Shown here one piece after another: positions 1-9,613 of a DNA stretch of 64,000 bases (position 1 is the stretch's first letter; each line of letters opens with the position of its first letter). This stretch comes from Frigidibacter sp. ROC022. Lineage in GTDB: Bacteria; Pseudomonadota; Alphaproteobacteria; Rhodobacterales; Rhodobacteraceae. The notes beneath the pieces are model-generated. The model made no database searches, was not told the origin of the DNA, and saw nothing but the letters and a program-made list of their open reading frames with translations. The stretch is from positions 1,116,001-1,180,000 of the forward strand of contig NZ_JANQDU010000001.1 of NCBI RefSeq assembly GCF_024723735.1, given 5' to 3'. A program made the translations under genes and the position numbers.

Positions 1-765
1 TCGGCGGTGGTGGACGACATTTCCGGTGACGTCCTGACGCCCGGTTCCATGGCGCGGCTCTCCGAAATGAATGTGGACGACCTGCCGCTGGTGTCCGGCA
101 ATCCCCGGATCGGTCCCTGCGTGGGCCATATCGGCAAGTTCATCTGCATCGGGCTCAACTACGCGGATCATGCGGCCGAGACCGGCGCGGAAATTCCCAC
201 CGAGCCGGTTGTCTTCAACAAATGGACCTCGGCGGTCTGCGGTCCGGATGACGATGTCGAAATCCCCCGCGGTTCGAAGAAGACCGACTGGGAAGTGGAA
301 CTGGGCGTCGTGATCGGCAAGCCGGGCCGCTACATCGACGAAGCCGACGCCCTGTCGCATGTTGCCGGCTACTGCGTCGTCAACGATGTCTCGGAACGCG
401 AATGGCAGATCGAGCGTGGCGGAACCTGGGACAAGGGTAAGGGCTGCGACACCTTCGGCCCGATCGGCCCCTGGCTGGTCACACCCGACGAAGCCGGAGA
501 CATCGGCAATCTGAAAATGTGGCTCGAGGTCGACGGGCATCGCTACCAGGACGGAAGCACCGCGACGATGATCTTCCAGGTGCCGAAGATCATCAGCTAC
601 CTGTCGCAGTTCCTGTCGCTGCAGTCAGGCGACGTGATCTCGACCGGAACGCCGCCTGGGGTCGGGCTGGGGCAGAAGCCGCCTGTCTTCCTCAAGGGTG
701 GCGAGACCATGCGCCTTGGCATCGAAGGGCTGGGCGAGCAGACCCAGAAGGTCGTGCGGGCATGA
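1..765 (+). CDS. FAH-family hydrolase, probable 2,4-diketo-3-deoxy-L-fuconate hydrolase (5' end outside window)
   Basis: The frame is open from base 1, so the N-terminus lies upstream; family members are about 280 residues and some 254 are visible. The C-terminal fumarylacetoacetate-hydrolase fold is clear: the GLNYADHA segment, a KTDWEVELGVVIG stretch carrying the metal-binding Glu-x-Glu, and the GDVISTGTPPGVG loop near the end. In the oxidative L-fucose/L-rhamnose route, an FAH protein splits the 2,4-diketo-3-deoxy sugar acid into pyruvate and lactate. That role is inferred from the next two genes (fuconate dehydratase and a fucose-dehydrogenase-type SDR). The stop overlaps the next start by 4 bases (ATGA), so translation is probably coupled. 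Another acylpyruvate hydrolase specificity cannot be excluded. Confidence 0.85.
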   Translation, partial: SAVVDDISGDVLTPGSMARLSEMNVDDLPLVSGNPRIGPCVGHIGKFICIGLNYADHAAETGAEIPTEPVVFNKWTSAVCGPDDDVEIPRGSKKTDWEVELGVVIGKPGRYIDEADALSHVAGYCVVNDVSEREWQIERGGTWDKGKGCDTFGPIGPWLVTPDEAGDIGNLKMWLEVDGHRYQDGSTATMIFQVPKIISYLSQFLSLQSGDVISTGTPPGVGLGQKPPVFLKGGETMRLGIEGLGEQTQKVVRA

Positions 766-2039
766 AGATCACCGGTCTTCGTACCATCGACCTGCGCTTC
801 CCGACCTCGCAATCGCTGGATGGTTCGGACGCGATGAACCCCGATCCGGACTATTCCGCCGCCTATGTCATCCTCGAAACGGATGGACCCCATCAGGGCC
901 ACGGGCTGACCTTCACCATCGGGCGCGGCAACGAGATCTGCGTCGCCGCGATCAATGCGCTGCGGCCGCTTCTGGTCGGGCTGGAACTGGACTGGATCGC
1001 CGAGGACATGGGCCGGTTCTGGCGCCATGTCACCGGCGACAGCCAGCTGCGCTGGATCGGCCCCGACAAGGGCGCGATCCATCTGGCCACCGGTGCCGTG
1101 GTCAATGCCGCCTGGGATCTGTGGGCCAAGGCCGAGGGCAAGCCGGTCTGGCAACTCGTCGCCGAGATGACCCCCGCCGAGATCGTGCGCTGCATCGACT
1201 TCCGCTATCTGACCGATTGCATCACGCCGGAATGGGCGCTCGATTTCCTGACCCGCGCCGCCGAGGGCAAGGCCGAGCGTCTGGCCAGCCTGAAGGCCGA
1301 GGGCTATCCCTGCTACACCACTTCGGCCGGCTGGCTCGGCTATGGCGACGAGAAACTGCGGCGCCTGTGCCGCGAGGCTGTGGATGCCGGGTTCAACCAC
1401 GTCAAGCTGAAGGTCGGCCGCGATCTGCAGGACGACATCCGGCGCCTGACCATCGCGCGGGACGAATGCGGCCCGGACGTCAACCTGATGATCGACGCCA
1501 ACCAGGTCTGGGAGGTCGATCAGGCCATCGACTGGGTGCGGCAACTGGCCTTCGCCAAGCCCTGGTTCATCGAGGAACCGACCAGCCCGGACGACGTGGA
1601 AGGGCATCGCAAGATCCGCGAGGCAGTGGCCCCGGTGCAGGTCGCGACCGGAGAGATGTGCCAGAACCGCATCCTGTTCAAGCAGTTCATCATGCGCGGC
1701 GCGGTGGATGTGGTGCAGATCGATTCCTGCCGACTCGGCGGCGTCAACGAAATCCTGGCGGTGATGCTGATGGCCGCGAAACACGGCCTGAAGGTCTGCC
1801 CGCATGCCGGCGGTGTCGGGCTGTGCGAATATGTGCAGCACCTGTCGATGATCGATTACCTCTGCATCGCCGGAACCCGCGAGGGGCGGGTGATCGAATA
1901 TGTCGATCATCTGCACGAGCATTTCGTCGATCCCTGCCGGATCGAGAATGCCGCCTACATGCCGCCGGAACGTCCCGGCTTCTCGATCGAGATGAAGCCG
2001 GAGACCTTGACGCAGTTCCGCTTTCAGGGGGCTGGCTGA
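762..2039 (+). CDS. L-fuconate dehydratase (enolase superfamily)
   Basis: This 425-residue protein dehydrates L-fuconate to 2-keto-3-deoxy-L-fuconate in the cytoplasm. It has the enolase-superfamily capping domain and a barrel with the expected residues: the Lys-x-Lys pair K215/K217, metal ligands D245, E271 and E298, and the catalytic His H348 in CPHAGG. The N-terminal DLRFPTS and NPDPDYSAAYV segments are characteristic of bacterial FucD and human ENOSF1, and separate it from rhamnonate or mandelate-type members. The start overlaps the FAH stop in ATGA. The SDR gene begins at the base right after its stop. Annotation as fuconate dehydratase is strong; side activity on related sugar acids is possible. 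Confidence 0.93.
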   Translation: MKITGLRTIDLRFPTSQSLDGSDAMNPDPDYSAAYVILETDGPHQGHGLTFTIGRGNEICVAAINALRPLLVGLELDWIAEDMGRFWRHVTGDSQLRWIGPDKGAIHLATGAVVNAAWDLWAKAEGKPVWQLVAEMTPAEIVRCIDFRYLTDCITPEWALDFLTRAAEGKAERLASLKAEGYPCYTTSAGWLGYGDEKLRRLCREAVDAGFNHVKLKVGRDLQDDIRRLTIARDECGPDVNLMIDANQVWEVDQAIDWVRQLAFAKPWFIEEPTSPDDVEGHRKIREAVAPVQVATGEMCQNRILFKQFIMRGAVDVVQIDSCRLGGVNEILAVMLMAAKHGLKVCPHAGGVGLCEYVQHLSMIDYLCIAGTREGRVIEYVDHLHEHFVDPCRIENAAYMPPERPGFSIEMKPETLTQFRFQGAG

Positions 2040-2825
<786 letters not shown>

Positions 2826-2833
2826 CGCCGCCG

Positions 2834-3739
2834 TCAATCCGGGTTCGGCAGCGCCCGGAGCCTGGTCGCCAGCATTTCCGAGAAGCGCCGGCCCAGCGGA
2901 GTGCTGAAATCGCCCGTCCGCCGGACGATCCCGACCTCTCGCTGGAAGTCGAAGCCGGCCAGGCGGAAATGGCCGAAACTGGAGAACTCGCGCATCCGCA
3001 GGCTCAGTTCCGGGGTGATGCTCAGGTAGCGGGTGCCCGACAGGAACTGCCGCATCAGGTGGTCGGCGTTGGTCGTGACCTTGACCCGCGGTTTCCGCTT
3101 CAGCGTCGAGACGAAATAGGCATCCAGCGCGGCGCGGCCGGGCTCTTCGAGCGCCGGCACGATCCATTCGCTGTCACGGCACTGTTCGGGCCGGACGACC
3201 TGCCCGGCGAACGGGTGATGGCGCGAGCAGATGCCAAGCAGATTGTCCGCGAACAGCCGCTCGACCTCGAACATCGGGTCGTCCAGCTCGCTGTTCGCCA
3301 TGCCGACATAGAACTCGATCTGGTTTCCCAGCAGGGCCTGCCGCAGGTTCCGCGCATGGTCGGTGATGACCCTGAACCGGACTTCGGGAAATTCCCGGTC
3401 GAGATCGCGAATGGTCTCGCTGGCGATCGGGACAAAGGCGGCGCCGACCCCGACCGCGACCGTTCCGGTGGAGCCGGACGCCAGGGCCGCCATTTCGGTT
3501 TCGCTCTCGACCAGATCATGCAGCAGCCGCCGCGCGTGGGGTTCGAGCGTCAGGGCAAATGCCGTCGGGCGCACGCCGCGGGGCAGGCGCTGGAACAGCG
3601 CGACGCCGTAGTAGGATTCCAGCGATCCGATGCTCTTGCTCAGCGCCGGCTGACTGATGTTCACCTTGCGCGAGGCCTCCAGCAGGCTGGTGCTTTCCAG
3701 CACGGCGATGAAGTGGCGGAACTGGCGCAGATTGATCAT
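2834..3739 (-). CDS. LysR-family transcriptional regulator of the fucose cluster
   Basis: A 301-residue LysR regulator: N-terminal winged helix-turn-helix (INLRQFRHFIAVLES, then the NISQPALSKSIGSLE recognition region) and a periplasmic-binding-protein-like effector domain. The ATG at 3739 is chosen over an ATG 16 codons upstream because a GGGAAGGA ribosome site lies about five bases before it and the family N-terminus begins here. It is transcribed divergently from the ABC transporter operon and converges on the dehydrogenase operon. This placement suggests it controls the fucose genes, probably responding to a pathway intermediate. That is inferred from position only. Confidence 0.9.
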   Translation of the reverse strand: MINLRQFRHFIAVLESTSLLEASRKVNISQPALSKSIGSLESYYGVALFQRLPRGVRPTAFALTLEPHARRLLHDLVESETEMAALASGSTGTVAVGVGAAFVPIASETIRDLDREFPEVRFRVITDHARNLRQALLGNQIEFYVGMANSELDDPMFEVERLFADNLLGICSRHHPFAGQVVRPEQCRDSEWIVPALEEPGRAALDAYFVSTLKRKPRVKVTTNADHLMRQFLSGTRYLSITPELSLRMREFSSFGHFRLAGFDFQREVGIVRRTGDFSTPLGRRFSEMLATRLRALPNPD

Positions 3740-3860
3740 CGATGGTCCTTCCCGTCGCGCCAGGACAGGTATAACAAAAGCGTTCACAACTCAAAGAAAA
3801 AGAAGTTTGTAGTTCTAGCTTGCCAGAGGCACCATGCCCGCAGCTTCAGGGGAGGATGCT
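3740..3860. promoter_or_regulatory. Divergent promoter region between lysR and the ABC transporter operon
   Basis: This 121-base gap is distinctly A/T-richer than its surroundings, with a run of A-rich sequence near 3770-3815. It must hold the promoters for both directions and the likely LysR binding site. An imperfect inverted repeat, ACAACT near 3785 and AGTTTGT near 3804, is a candidate site. No convincing -35/-10 pair could be fixed by eye. The strong site GGGGAGGA precedes the ATG at 3861. Confidence 0.5.
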
Positions 3861-5207
3861 ATGAAATTCACTCGAACGAGTCTGCGTGGCGTGCCGGTTG
3901 CGGCCGCCACCGCACTGGCCATTCTGGCCGCGCCTTCGGCCCAGGCCGAGACCGAGGCGCCGATCAACATCGTCATCAACCAGTCGCCCTGGTTGGAAGG
4001 CTTTGCCAATGTCGTCGATCTCTACGAGGAGCAGACCGGCAACAAGGTCTCTCTCGACGTCAACCCCTATGCGGGCAGCCTGGAAAAGCAGCGCAACGCG
4101 GTGCGGGCGGCCGAAAGCGAATACGACATCCTGATCGTCAACGGCATCTTCTATCCCGAGATGTATCAGGGCGGCTTCCTCGAGCCGCTGACGGACATTG
4201 ATCCCGAGTTCAAGCTGGACCCGCAGATCTACACGTTCGACGACACGCTCTGGTATGACGGCAAGACCAAGACGGTGAACCGCGAGACCGGCGACCTGTT
4301 GACGATCCCGGTCAACCCCAACATCACGATGATGTTCTATCGCGCTGATCTCTATGAGAAATACGGGCTGGAAATCCCCGAGACCTGGGATCAGCTGCTG
4401 GCCAATGCCAAGGTGATCCAGGAGAAGGAAGGCATCGTCGGCATGATGCAGCGCGCCGCGCGGGCCGCGATCTCGATCAGCTGGGACTACTGGCCCTACA
4501 TGAACAGCTATGGCGGCTCGCTGTTCCGGGACGAAAGCAACGGCGATTTCTTCGTGACCCTGAATAGCCCCGAGTCGCTCGAGGCGCTGAAGATGTATCT
4601 GAAGATCGCGAACGAGGTCGGCCCGCCCAACCCCGCCGCGATGGACCAGGCGACCCTGATCCAGTATCTCGTCACGGGGCAGGCCGCCCATGCGATCCTG
4701 CCGGTGGCCGCGCAGTCGCAGATGGACGACCCGAACAAGTCGGCGGTGGTGGGCAAGATCGGCTACATGAACCTGCCGCATGCGCCCGGTCATGACAGCG
4801 CTCCGGCCATCGGCCACTGGCTGGCCGGCGTTCCCAAGAACATCCCGGACGAGAACAAGAAGGCCGCGCTGGCGTTCCTCAGCTGGTTCCAGAAGCCCGA
4901 GACCCAGATCGCCTATGCCGAAATGGGTGGCTCGCCGGTCAGCGCCGCGGCCTATGAAAGCGACTTTGCCGACAAGCCCGAAAACCGCTACATGATCACC
5001 ATGCGCAAGGCCCTGCCGACCGCGCGGCGGATGTGGACCATCCCGGAAGGCGCCGAGATCGTCGCCGTGACCGAGGTTGGCCTGAACCGTGCCGTCGCGG
5101 GCGAGATCAGCGCGGTCGAGGCGCTGAACTCGATGGCCGCCGAGATCGAGAAGATCATGCGGGATGCCGGCTACAAGACCGGACGCCTGCCCGATCTCAC
5201 GGAATAG
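3861..5207 (+). CDS. ABC transporter sugar-binding protein (family 1 solute-binding protein)
   Basis: A 448-residue periplasmic binding protein for a CUT1-type importer. The N-terminus is a Sec signal peptide: basic MKFTR, hydrophobic core, and probable cleavage after AQA near residue 27. The mature part has the family-1 layout, including an EEQTGNKV strand, the AESEYDILIVNG region and a MMFYRADLYEKYGLEIPETWDQL hinge segment. The ATG at 3861 is preferred over one nine codons upstream because of the GGGGAGGA site. It opens the operon of permeases, a DUF4432 protein, a sulfatase and an ATPase. The substrate is inferred to be fucose, a sulfated fucose or a small oligosaccharide. Confidence 0.92.
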   Translation: MKFTRTSLRGVPVAAATALAILAAPSAQAETEAPINIVINQSPWLEGFANVVDLYEEQTGNKVSLDVNPYAGSLEKQRNAVRAAESEYDILIVNGIFYPEMYQGGFLEPLTDIDPEFKLDPQIYTFDDTLWYDGKTKTVNRETGDLLTIPVNPNITMMFYRADLYEKYGLEIPETWDQLLANAKVIQEKEGIVGMMQRAARAAISISWDYWPYMNSYGGSLFRDESNGDFFVTLNSPESLEALKMYLKIANEVGPPNPAAMDQATLIQYLVTGQAAHAILPVAAQSQMDDPNKSAVVGKIGYMNLPHAPGHDSAPAIGHWLAGVPKNIPDENKKAALAFLSWFQKPETQIAYAEMGGSPVSAAAYESDFADKPENRYMITMRKALPTARRMWTIPEGAEIVAVTEVGLNRAVAGEISAVEALNSMAAEIEKIMRDAGYKTGRLPDLTE

Positions 5208-5217
5208 GTTGGCGCCG

Positions 5218-5239
5218 CCCGGCCGCTGCGGCGGCCGGG
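5218..5239 (+). terminator. Hairpin between binding-protein and permease genes
   Basis: Inverted repeat CCCGGCCG / CGGCCGGG, an 8-bp perfect stem with a 6-base loop, lies 10 bases after the binding-protein stop and about 50 bases before the first permease. No T-run follows. In ABC operons such a hairpin usually limits read-through or protects the 3' end of the upstream message, so that more binding protein than permease is made. That role is inferred. Confidence 0.5.
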
Positions 5240-5287
5240 ACCTTCCCCGGCACGCGACCGTTCGCGGCCCAAGACACCGGATTCAAG

Positions 5288-6166
5288 ATGGCAATGCTCA
5301 AAGCCAGCCGCCGAGTGAAGCTCTTCACCGTCTTGCCGGCTCTGCTCTTTCTGGTCCTGCTGTCGGTGCTGCCGCTGGCGAACCTGTTGGCGCTGAGCTT
5401 TGCCAAGGTGACCTGGGCCGAGGGCAGCGCAACCTGGACATGGGAAGGGCTGGCGAACTATCGCGCCCTGGCCGAGGATGCCCTGTTCAAGGCCGGCATC
5501 GTCAATACCCTGATCCTGGTCGTCAGCGCCACCACCCTGCAGGTCGGCCTGGGTCTGGGCCTGGCGCTGATCTGCTCGCGGCTGGGCCGCAGTGCCAAGG
5601 CCTATCGCACCCTGTTCCTGCTGCCGATCCTGGTCCCCGGCATCATCATCGGCGCGATCTGGAAGCTGATGTACAATACCCAGTTCGGCGTCATCAACCA
5701 GCTGCTCGGCCTGGTCGGTCTGGGCCCGTTCGACTGGCTCGGCTCCTCGACGCTGGCACTGGCATCGGTGATCGCGGTCGATGTCTGGCACTGGACCCCG
5801 TTTTCCTTCCTGCTTCTGCTGGCGGCGGTCGAGGCCTTGCCGCGTGACGTGTTCGAAGCGGCGCAGATCGACGGCGCCGGCAGCTGGCGCACCTTCCGGC
5901 GCATCGTCCTGCCGCTGTTGTGGCCGGCGATCTTCACCACATTCGTGTTCCGGGCGATCATCGCCTTCAAGGTGTTCGACGAGGTCTATCTGCTGACCGG
6001 CGGCGGCCCCGGCACCTCGACCCAGGTGATCAGCTTCACCATCTACCAGCGGTTCTTCGTCCAGGACAGCGCCGGCTATGGCGCCGCGATGTCCATCTTT
6101 GTGATGTTCCTCGTCGCGCTCGTGATCGGGGTCGCGATGACCAGCCAGAAGGCCCGCAGCCGATGA
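5288..6166 (+). CDS. ABC transporter permease, MalF/UgpA type
   Basis: A 292-residue inner-membrane permease with about six hydrophobic segments, beginning VLPALLFLVLLSVLPLANLLAL. It carries the EAA loop that docks the ATPase, EAAQIDGAGSWRTFRRIVLPLL. The first ATG at 5288 is used; a second ATG two codons later is possible. It follows the binding-protein gene after an 80-base spacer with a hairpin, and its stop overlaps the second permease start (ATGA). Confidence 0.92.
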   Translation: MAMLKASRRVKLFTVLPALLFLVLLSVLPLANLLALSFAKVTWAEGSATWTWEGLANYRALAEDALFKAGIVNTLILVVSATTLQVGLGLGLALICSRLGRSAKAYRTLFLLPILVPGIIIGAIWKLMYNTQFGVINQLLGLVGLGPFDWLGSSTLALASVIAVDVWHWTPFSFLLLLAAVEALPRDVFEAAQIDGAGSWRTFRRIVLPLLWPAIFTTFVFRAIIAFKVFDEVYLLTGGGPGTSTQVISFTIYQRFFVQDSAGYGAAMSIFVMFLVALVIGVAMTSQKARSR

Positions 6167-7011
6167 GCGTCTCATCCCGCAGGTTCAACTCGCGCCGCAC
6201 CGTGAACCTGGTCCTGCACGGCGCCCTGATCCTGGCCGCGGTGCTGATCCTCGGGCCCTTCCTGTGGATCGCGGCGGCCTCGCTGAAGACCCAGATCGTG
6301 CTGCTGATGGGCCATGTGACATTCAAGCCGGTGACGCTGAACTATGCCGAGGTGCTGTTCGGCAATACCTCGACCTTCGTCCGGAATTTCCTGAACTCGG
6401 TCATCGTGGCCAGCATCAGCACCGCCGTGGCGCTCGGCGTCGGCTTTCTGGCCGGCTATTCGCTGCTGCGTATGCAGTGGCCGCGGGGGGTGGTGCACCT
6501 GTTCCTGCTCTGGTCCGTCGTGTTCAACCTGGTGCCGCCGGTGACGCTGGCCGGGGCCTGGTACGAGGTGTTCCGCGCCATCGGGCTGGCCAATTCCCTG
6601 GTCGCGCTGATCCTGGCCCACACCACCCTGCACCTGCCGATGGCGCTGTGGCTGTTGTCGTCCTTCCTGCGGGAAATCCCGCGTGAGCTGGAAGAGGCGG
6701 CGGTGGTGGACGGCGCGGGATTCGTCCGGCTGCTGCGCCGCGTCGTGGTGCCGATCATGATGCCCGGGCTGGTCTCGACCGGGATCCTGATCTTCATCTT
6801 CAGCTGGAACGAGTTTCCGGTCGCCCTGGCGCTGACCAACAACCATTCCGCGACGGTGCCCGTGGGCATCGCCAAATTCGCGCAGGAAAACGAGATCAAG
6901 TACACCCAGATGGCCGCGGCCTCGGTGCTGTCGGCGATCCCGGCGCTGCTGGTGCTGATCTTCTTCCAGCGGTTCATCGTCAAGGGGCTGACGGCGGGGG
7001 CGGTGAAGTGA
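6163..7011 (+). CDS. ABC transporter permease, MalG/UgpE type
   Basis: A 282-residue partner permease with an N-terminal hydrophobic segment (LVLHGALILAAVLILGPFLW) and later membrane spans. Its EAA loop reads ELEEAAVVDGAGFVRLLRRVVVPIM. It starts in a 4-base ATGA overlap with the first permease. Its stop overlaps the next start (GTGA), so all three products are probably translationally coupled. With the other permease and the ATPase at 9614 it forms a CUT1 importer. Confidence 0.92.
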   Translation: MSVSSRRFNSRRTVNLVLHGALILAAVLILGPFLWIAAASLKTQIVLLMGHVTFKPVTLNYAEVLFGNTSTFVRNFLNSVIVASISTAVALGVGFLAGYSLLRMQWPRGVVHLFLLWSVVFNLVPPVTLAGAWYEVFRAIGLANSLVALILAHTTLHLPMALWLLSSFLREIPRELEEAAVVDGAGFVRLLRRVVVPIMMPGLVSTGILIFIFSWNEFPVALALTNNHSATVPVGIAKFAQENEIKYTQMAAASVLSAIPALLVLIFFQRFIVKGLTAGAVK

Positions 7012-8078
7012 GCGCGGGTCCCGAGCAGACACCCGTCGATCTCGCGGCGCTGCGGCGGCGGCATGCCAGTCTGGAAGCCTATGCCGGAACCCGGCTGGTG
7101 ACGCTGGACGACGGGGCAGGGCGCGGAGTGCGGGTGATCGAGATGCGCTCCGGCGCCGGGCTCGAGGCCGAGATCGTCGTCGATCGCTCGTTCGACATCG
7201 GCCGTCTTGCCCGCGATGGCGAGACGGTGTCCTGGCACACGCCGGCAGGCGACCGGCATCCGGCGCTGATCGACCCGCATGCCGAGGACGGGCAGGGCTA
7301 TCTGCGCGGCTTTTCCGGCTTCCTCTCGACTTGCGGCTTCGACCACATCCGGCAGCCCGAGACCGAATCCGCGCGGGACATGCCGCTGCACCCGACGCCC
7401 GACATCCACTACCCGCTGCATGGGCTGGGCGCGCACCAGCCGGCACGGCTGATCGGCCACGGCCTGAGCGAGACCGGCGACCGGCCGCATCTCTGGTGCG
7501 AAGGCGAGGTGGTCCAGGCGATGAACTTTCGCGGCGCCCTGCGGCTCAGGCGGCGGATCGAGATGTCGCTGGGCGGCGCCGACCTGCGGATCCGGGACCG
7601 GGTCGAGAATATCGGCCCGCATCCCGCGCCCTCGATGATGCTGTATCACTTCAATCTCGGCTACCCGCTGGTCGATACGGACAGCCGGCTGGAGTTCGAT
7701 CCCTCGGAACCGCTCTGGCAGAGCGCCGAGCACGATCCGCGCTCGGCCTTCGGCCCGCCGCTCGACAGCTACCGGTCGGAAATCTCGGTGCATCGCCCGG
7801 CGTCGCCCGGCATCGCGACCTGCCGGCTGGTGAACCCGGCCCGCGGGCTCGAACTGGGGATTTCCTTCGACACCGCGACCTTGCCCTGCCTGCAACTGCT
7901 CCGCCTGCGCGGCGCGGGCTATTACATGGCGGGGATCGAACCCTGCACGACGGTTCACCGCAGCCGGGGCGAGGCCCGCGCGGCCGGCGAACTGCCCGTC
8001 CTCATGCCCGGAGAGCGGCGCGACTTCGCGCTCGACATCTCACTGACCCGCAACACCACGACTTCCGCGAAAGAATAG
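7008..8078 (+). CDS. DUF4432-family protein (aldose-1-epimerase fold)
   Basis: A 356-residue protein recognised as DUF4432, a family with the galactose-mutarotase-like beta-sandwich. Visible features are an early VIEMRSGAGLEAEIVVDRSFDIG strand pair, GFSGFLSTCGFDHI, the YPLHGLGAHQPARL segment and MMLYHFNLGYPL, which supply His and Asp residues expected of a sugar-binding site. It starts with GTG in a 4-base overlap with the permease, so it belongs to the operon. It probably interconverts anomers or epimers of the imported sugar. No enzyme of this family is named here with certainty, and the exact substrate is unknown. Confidence 0.8.
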   Translation: MSAGPEQTPVDLAALRRRHASLEAYAGTRLVTLDDGAGRGVRVIEMRSGAGLEAEIVVDRSFDIGRLARDGETVSWHTPAGDRHPALIDPHAEDGQGYLRGFSGFLSTCGFDHIRQPETESARDMPLHPTPDIHYPLHGLGAHQPARLIGHGLSETGDRPHLWCEGEVVQAMNFRGALRLRRRIEMSLGGADLRIRDRVENIGPHPAPSMMLYHFNLGYPLVDTDSRLEFDPSEPLWQSAEHDPRSAFGPPLDSYRSEISVHRPASPGIATCRLVNPARGLELGISFDTATLPCLQLLRLRGAGYYMAGIEPCTTVHRSRGEARAAGELPVLMPGERRDFALDISLTRNTTTSAKE

Positions 8079-8085
8079 ACCTGCC

Positions 8086-9612
8086 ATGCGAGCGATCTTC
8101 GTCCTCTTCGATACCCTGAACCGGCACAACCTCGAACCCTATGGCGGGACCGATCTGGAAACGCCGAACTTCCGCCGGCTGGCCGAACGCTCGGTGCGTT
8201 TCGACCGCCACTATGTCGGGTCGCTGCCCTGCATGCCGGCGCGGCGGGATTTGCAGACCGGACGGCTGAACTTCCTGCATCGCAGCTGGGGGCCGCTGGA
8301 ACCCTTCGACGAGGCAATGCCCAGGATCCTGAAGAAATCGGGTGTCTACAGCCACATGATCACCGATCACTACCATTATCTGGAACCGGGCGGTGCGGGC
8401 TATCTGAATACCTACAGCAGCTTCGAGATGCTCCGGGGGCAGGAGGGCGATCTCTGGAAGGCAGAGGTCGATCCGCCGCTGGAGACGTGGCGCCAGACCT
8501 ACCACAAGGCGCAATACAGCGAGACCCCGGGCGATCTGGCCTATCACAACATGGTCAATCGCGGCGAGATCAGGGACGAGGGCGACTTCTCCTCGGTCCA
8601 GTGCTTCGACCTGGGCTGCGCGTTCCTTGACCGGAACCACGCGGCCGACAACTGGTTCCTGCAGATCGAGACCTTCGACCCGCACGAGCCGTTCCACGCG
8701 CCGGAGCGGCTCAAGCAACGCTTCCAGACCGGCTGGAACGGCCCGGTGCGGGACTGGCCGCCCTATGCGCGGGTGACCGAGGAGGCCGGCGAGGCCGACG
8801 AGCTGCGCGCCAATTACAAGGCGCTGCTGGCGCATTGCGACGAACAGCTTGGCCGGCTGCTCGACAAGATGGACGCGCTCGGGATGTGGGAGGATACGAT
8901 GCTGATCGTCTCGACCGATCACGGCTATCTGACCGGGGAGCATGGCTGGTGGGCGAAGAACCGGATGCCGGCCTATCAGGAGATCGCCCATATTCCCCTG
9001 TTCATCCATCACCCGGCCCATGCCGACCGCGACGGCAGCGCCTGCGAGACGCTGAGCTACACGCCCGACCTGATGCCGACCCTGCTGGACGCCTTCGGCT
9101 GCGCGATCCCGGAATCGGTGCGCGGCAAGTCGCTGTTTCCGGCGTTGCGCGATCCCGCCGAACCGGGGCATGAGGCGGTGATCTACGGCTATTTCGGCGG
9201 CGCCGTGAATGTGACCGACGGCAGATACACCTATTTCCGCTATCCCGAGGACCTCCTGAAACAGGAGCTGAACCAGTATACCCTGATGCCCAGCCACATG
9301 CTGGTGCCCTTCGGACGCGAGGAACTGCAGGGCGCGACGCTGGTGACCAATCTGGCCTATGCCGATGGGGTTCCCGTGCTGCGCGTGCCGGTCTTGCCGG
9401 AATCGGCCTGGTATCAGTCCCATGGCCCGGCGGTCATGGAACAGAACGCCTCGCTTCTCTACGATGTCCAGACGGACCCGGCGCAGCTCTCGCCGCTCGA
9501 CGATCCCGAGGTGGAAGCACGTCTGTCGCGGGCGCTCTGCGAACAGATGCAGCGCCACGACGCCCCGCCCGAAGCCTTCGGCCGCCTTGGCCTGACTCCG
9601 CAGGAGACCTGA
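8086..9612 (+). CDS. Cytoplasmic type I sulfatase (formylglycine-dependent)
   Basis: A 508-residue alkaline-phosphatase-superfamily sulfatase. The formylglycine motif Cys-x-Pro-x-Arg is C49-M-P-A-R53, followed by a GR pair at 59-60. Metal-binding regions are D9 in LFDTLNRHN and the STDHGYLTGEHG segment. There is no signal peptide: the protein begins directly with the first beta strand (MRAIFVLFDTL), so it should act in the cytoplasm. It lies between the DUF4432 gene and the ATPase gene of the importer. The natural reading is desulfation of an imported sulfated monosaccharide, such as a fucose sulfate. A phosphonate monoester hydrolase activity, found in related cytosolic members, is the main alternative. 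Confidence 0.88.
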   Translation: MRAIFVLFDTLNRHNLEPYGGTDLETPNFRRLAERSVRFDRHYVGSLPCMPARRDLQTGRLNFLHRSWGPLEPFDEAMPRILKKSGVYSHMITDHYHYLEPGGAGYLNTYSSFEMLRGQEGDLWKAEVDPPLETWRQTYHKAQYSETPGDLAYHNMVNRGEIRDEGDFSSVQCFDLGCAFLDRNHAADNWFLQIETFDPHEPFHAPERLKQRFQTGWNGPVRDWPPYARVTEEAGEADELRANYKALLAHCDEQLGRLLDKMDALGMWEDTMLIVSTDHGYLTGEHGWWAKNRMPAYQEIAHIPLFIHHPAHADRDGSACETLSYTPDLMPTLLDAFGCAIPESVRGKSLFPALRDPAEPGHEAVIYGYFGGAVNVTDGRYTYFRYPEDLLKQELNQYTLMPSHMLVPFGREELQGATLVTNLAYADGVPVLRVPVLPESAWYQSHGPAVMEQNASLLYDVQTDPAQLSPLDDPEVEARLSRALCEQMQRHDAPPEAFGRLGLTPQET

Positions 9613-9613
9613 G

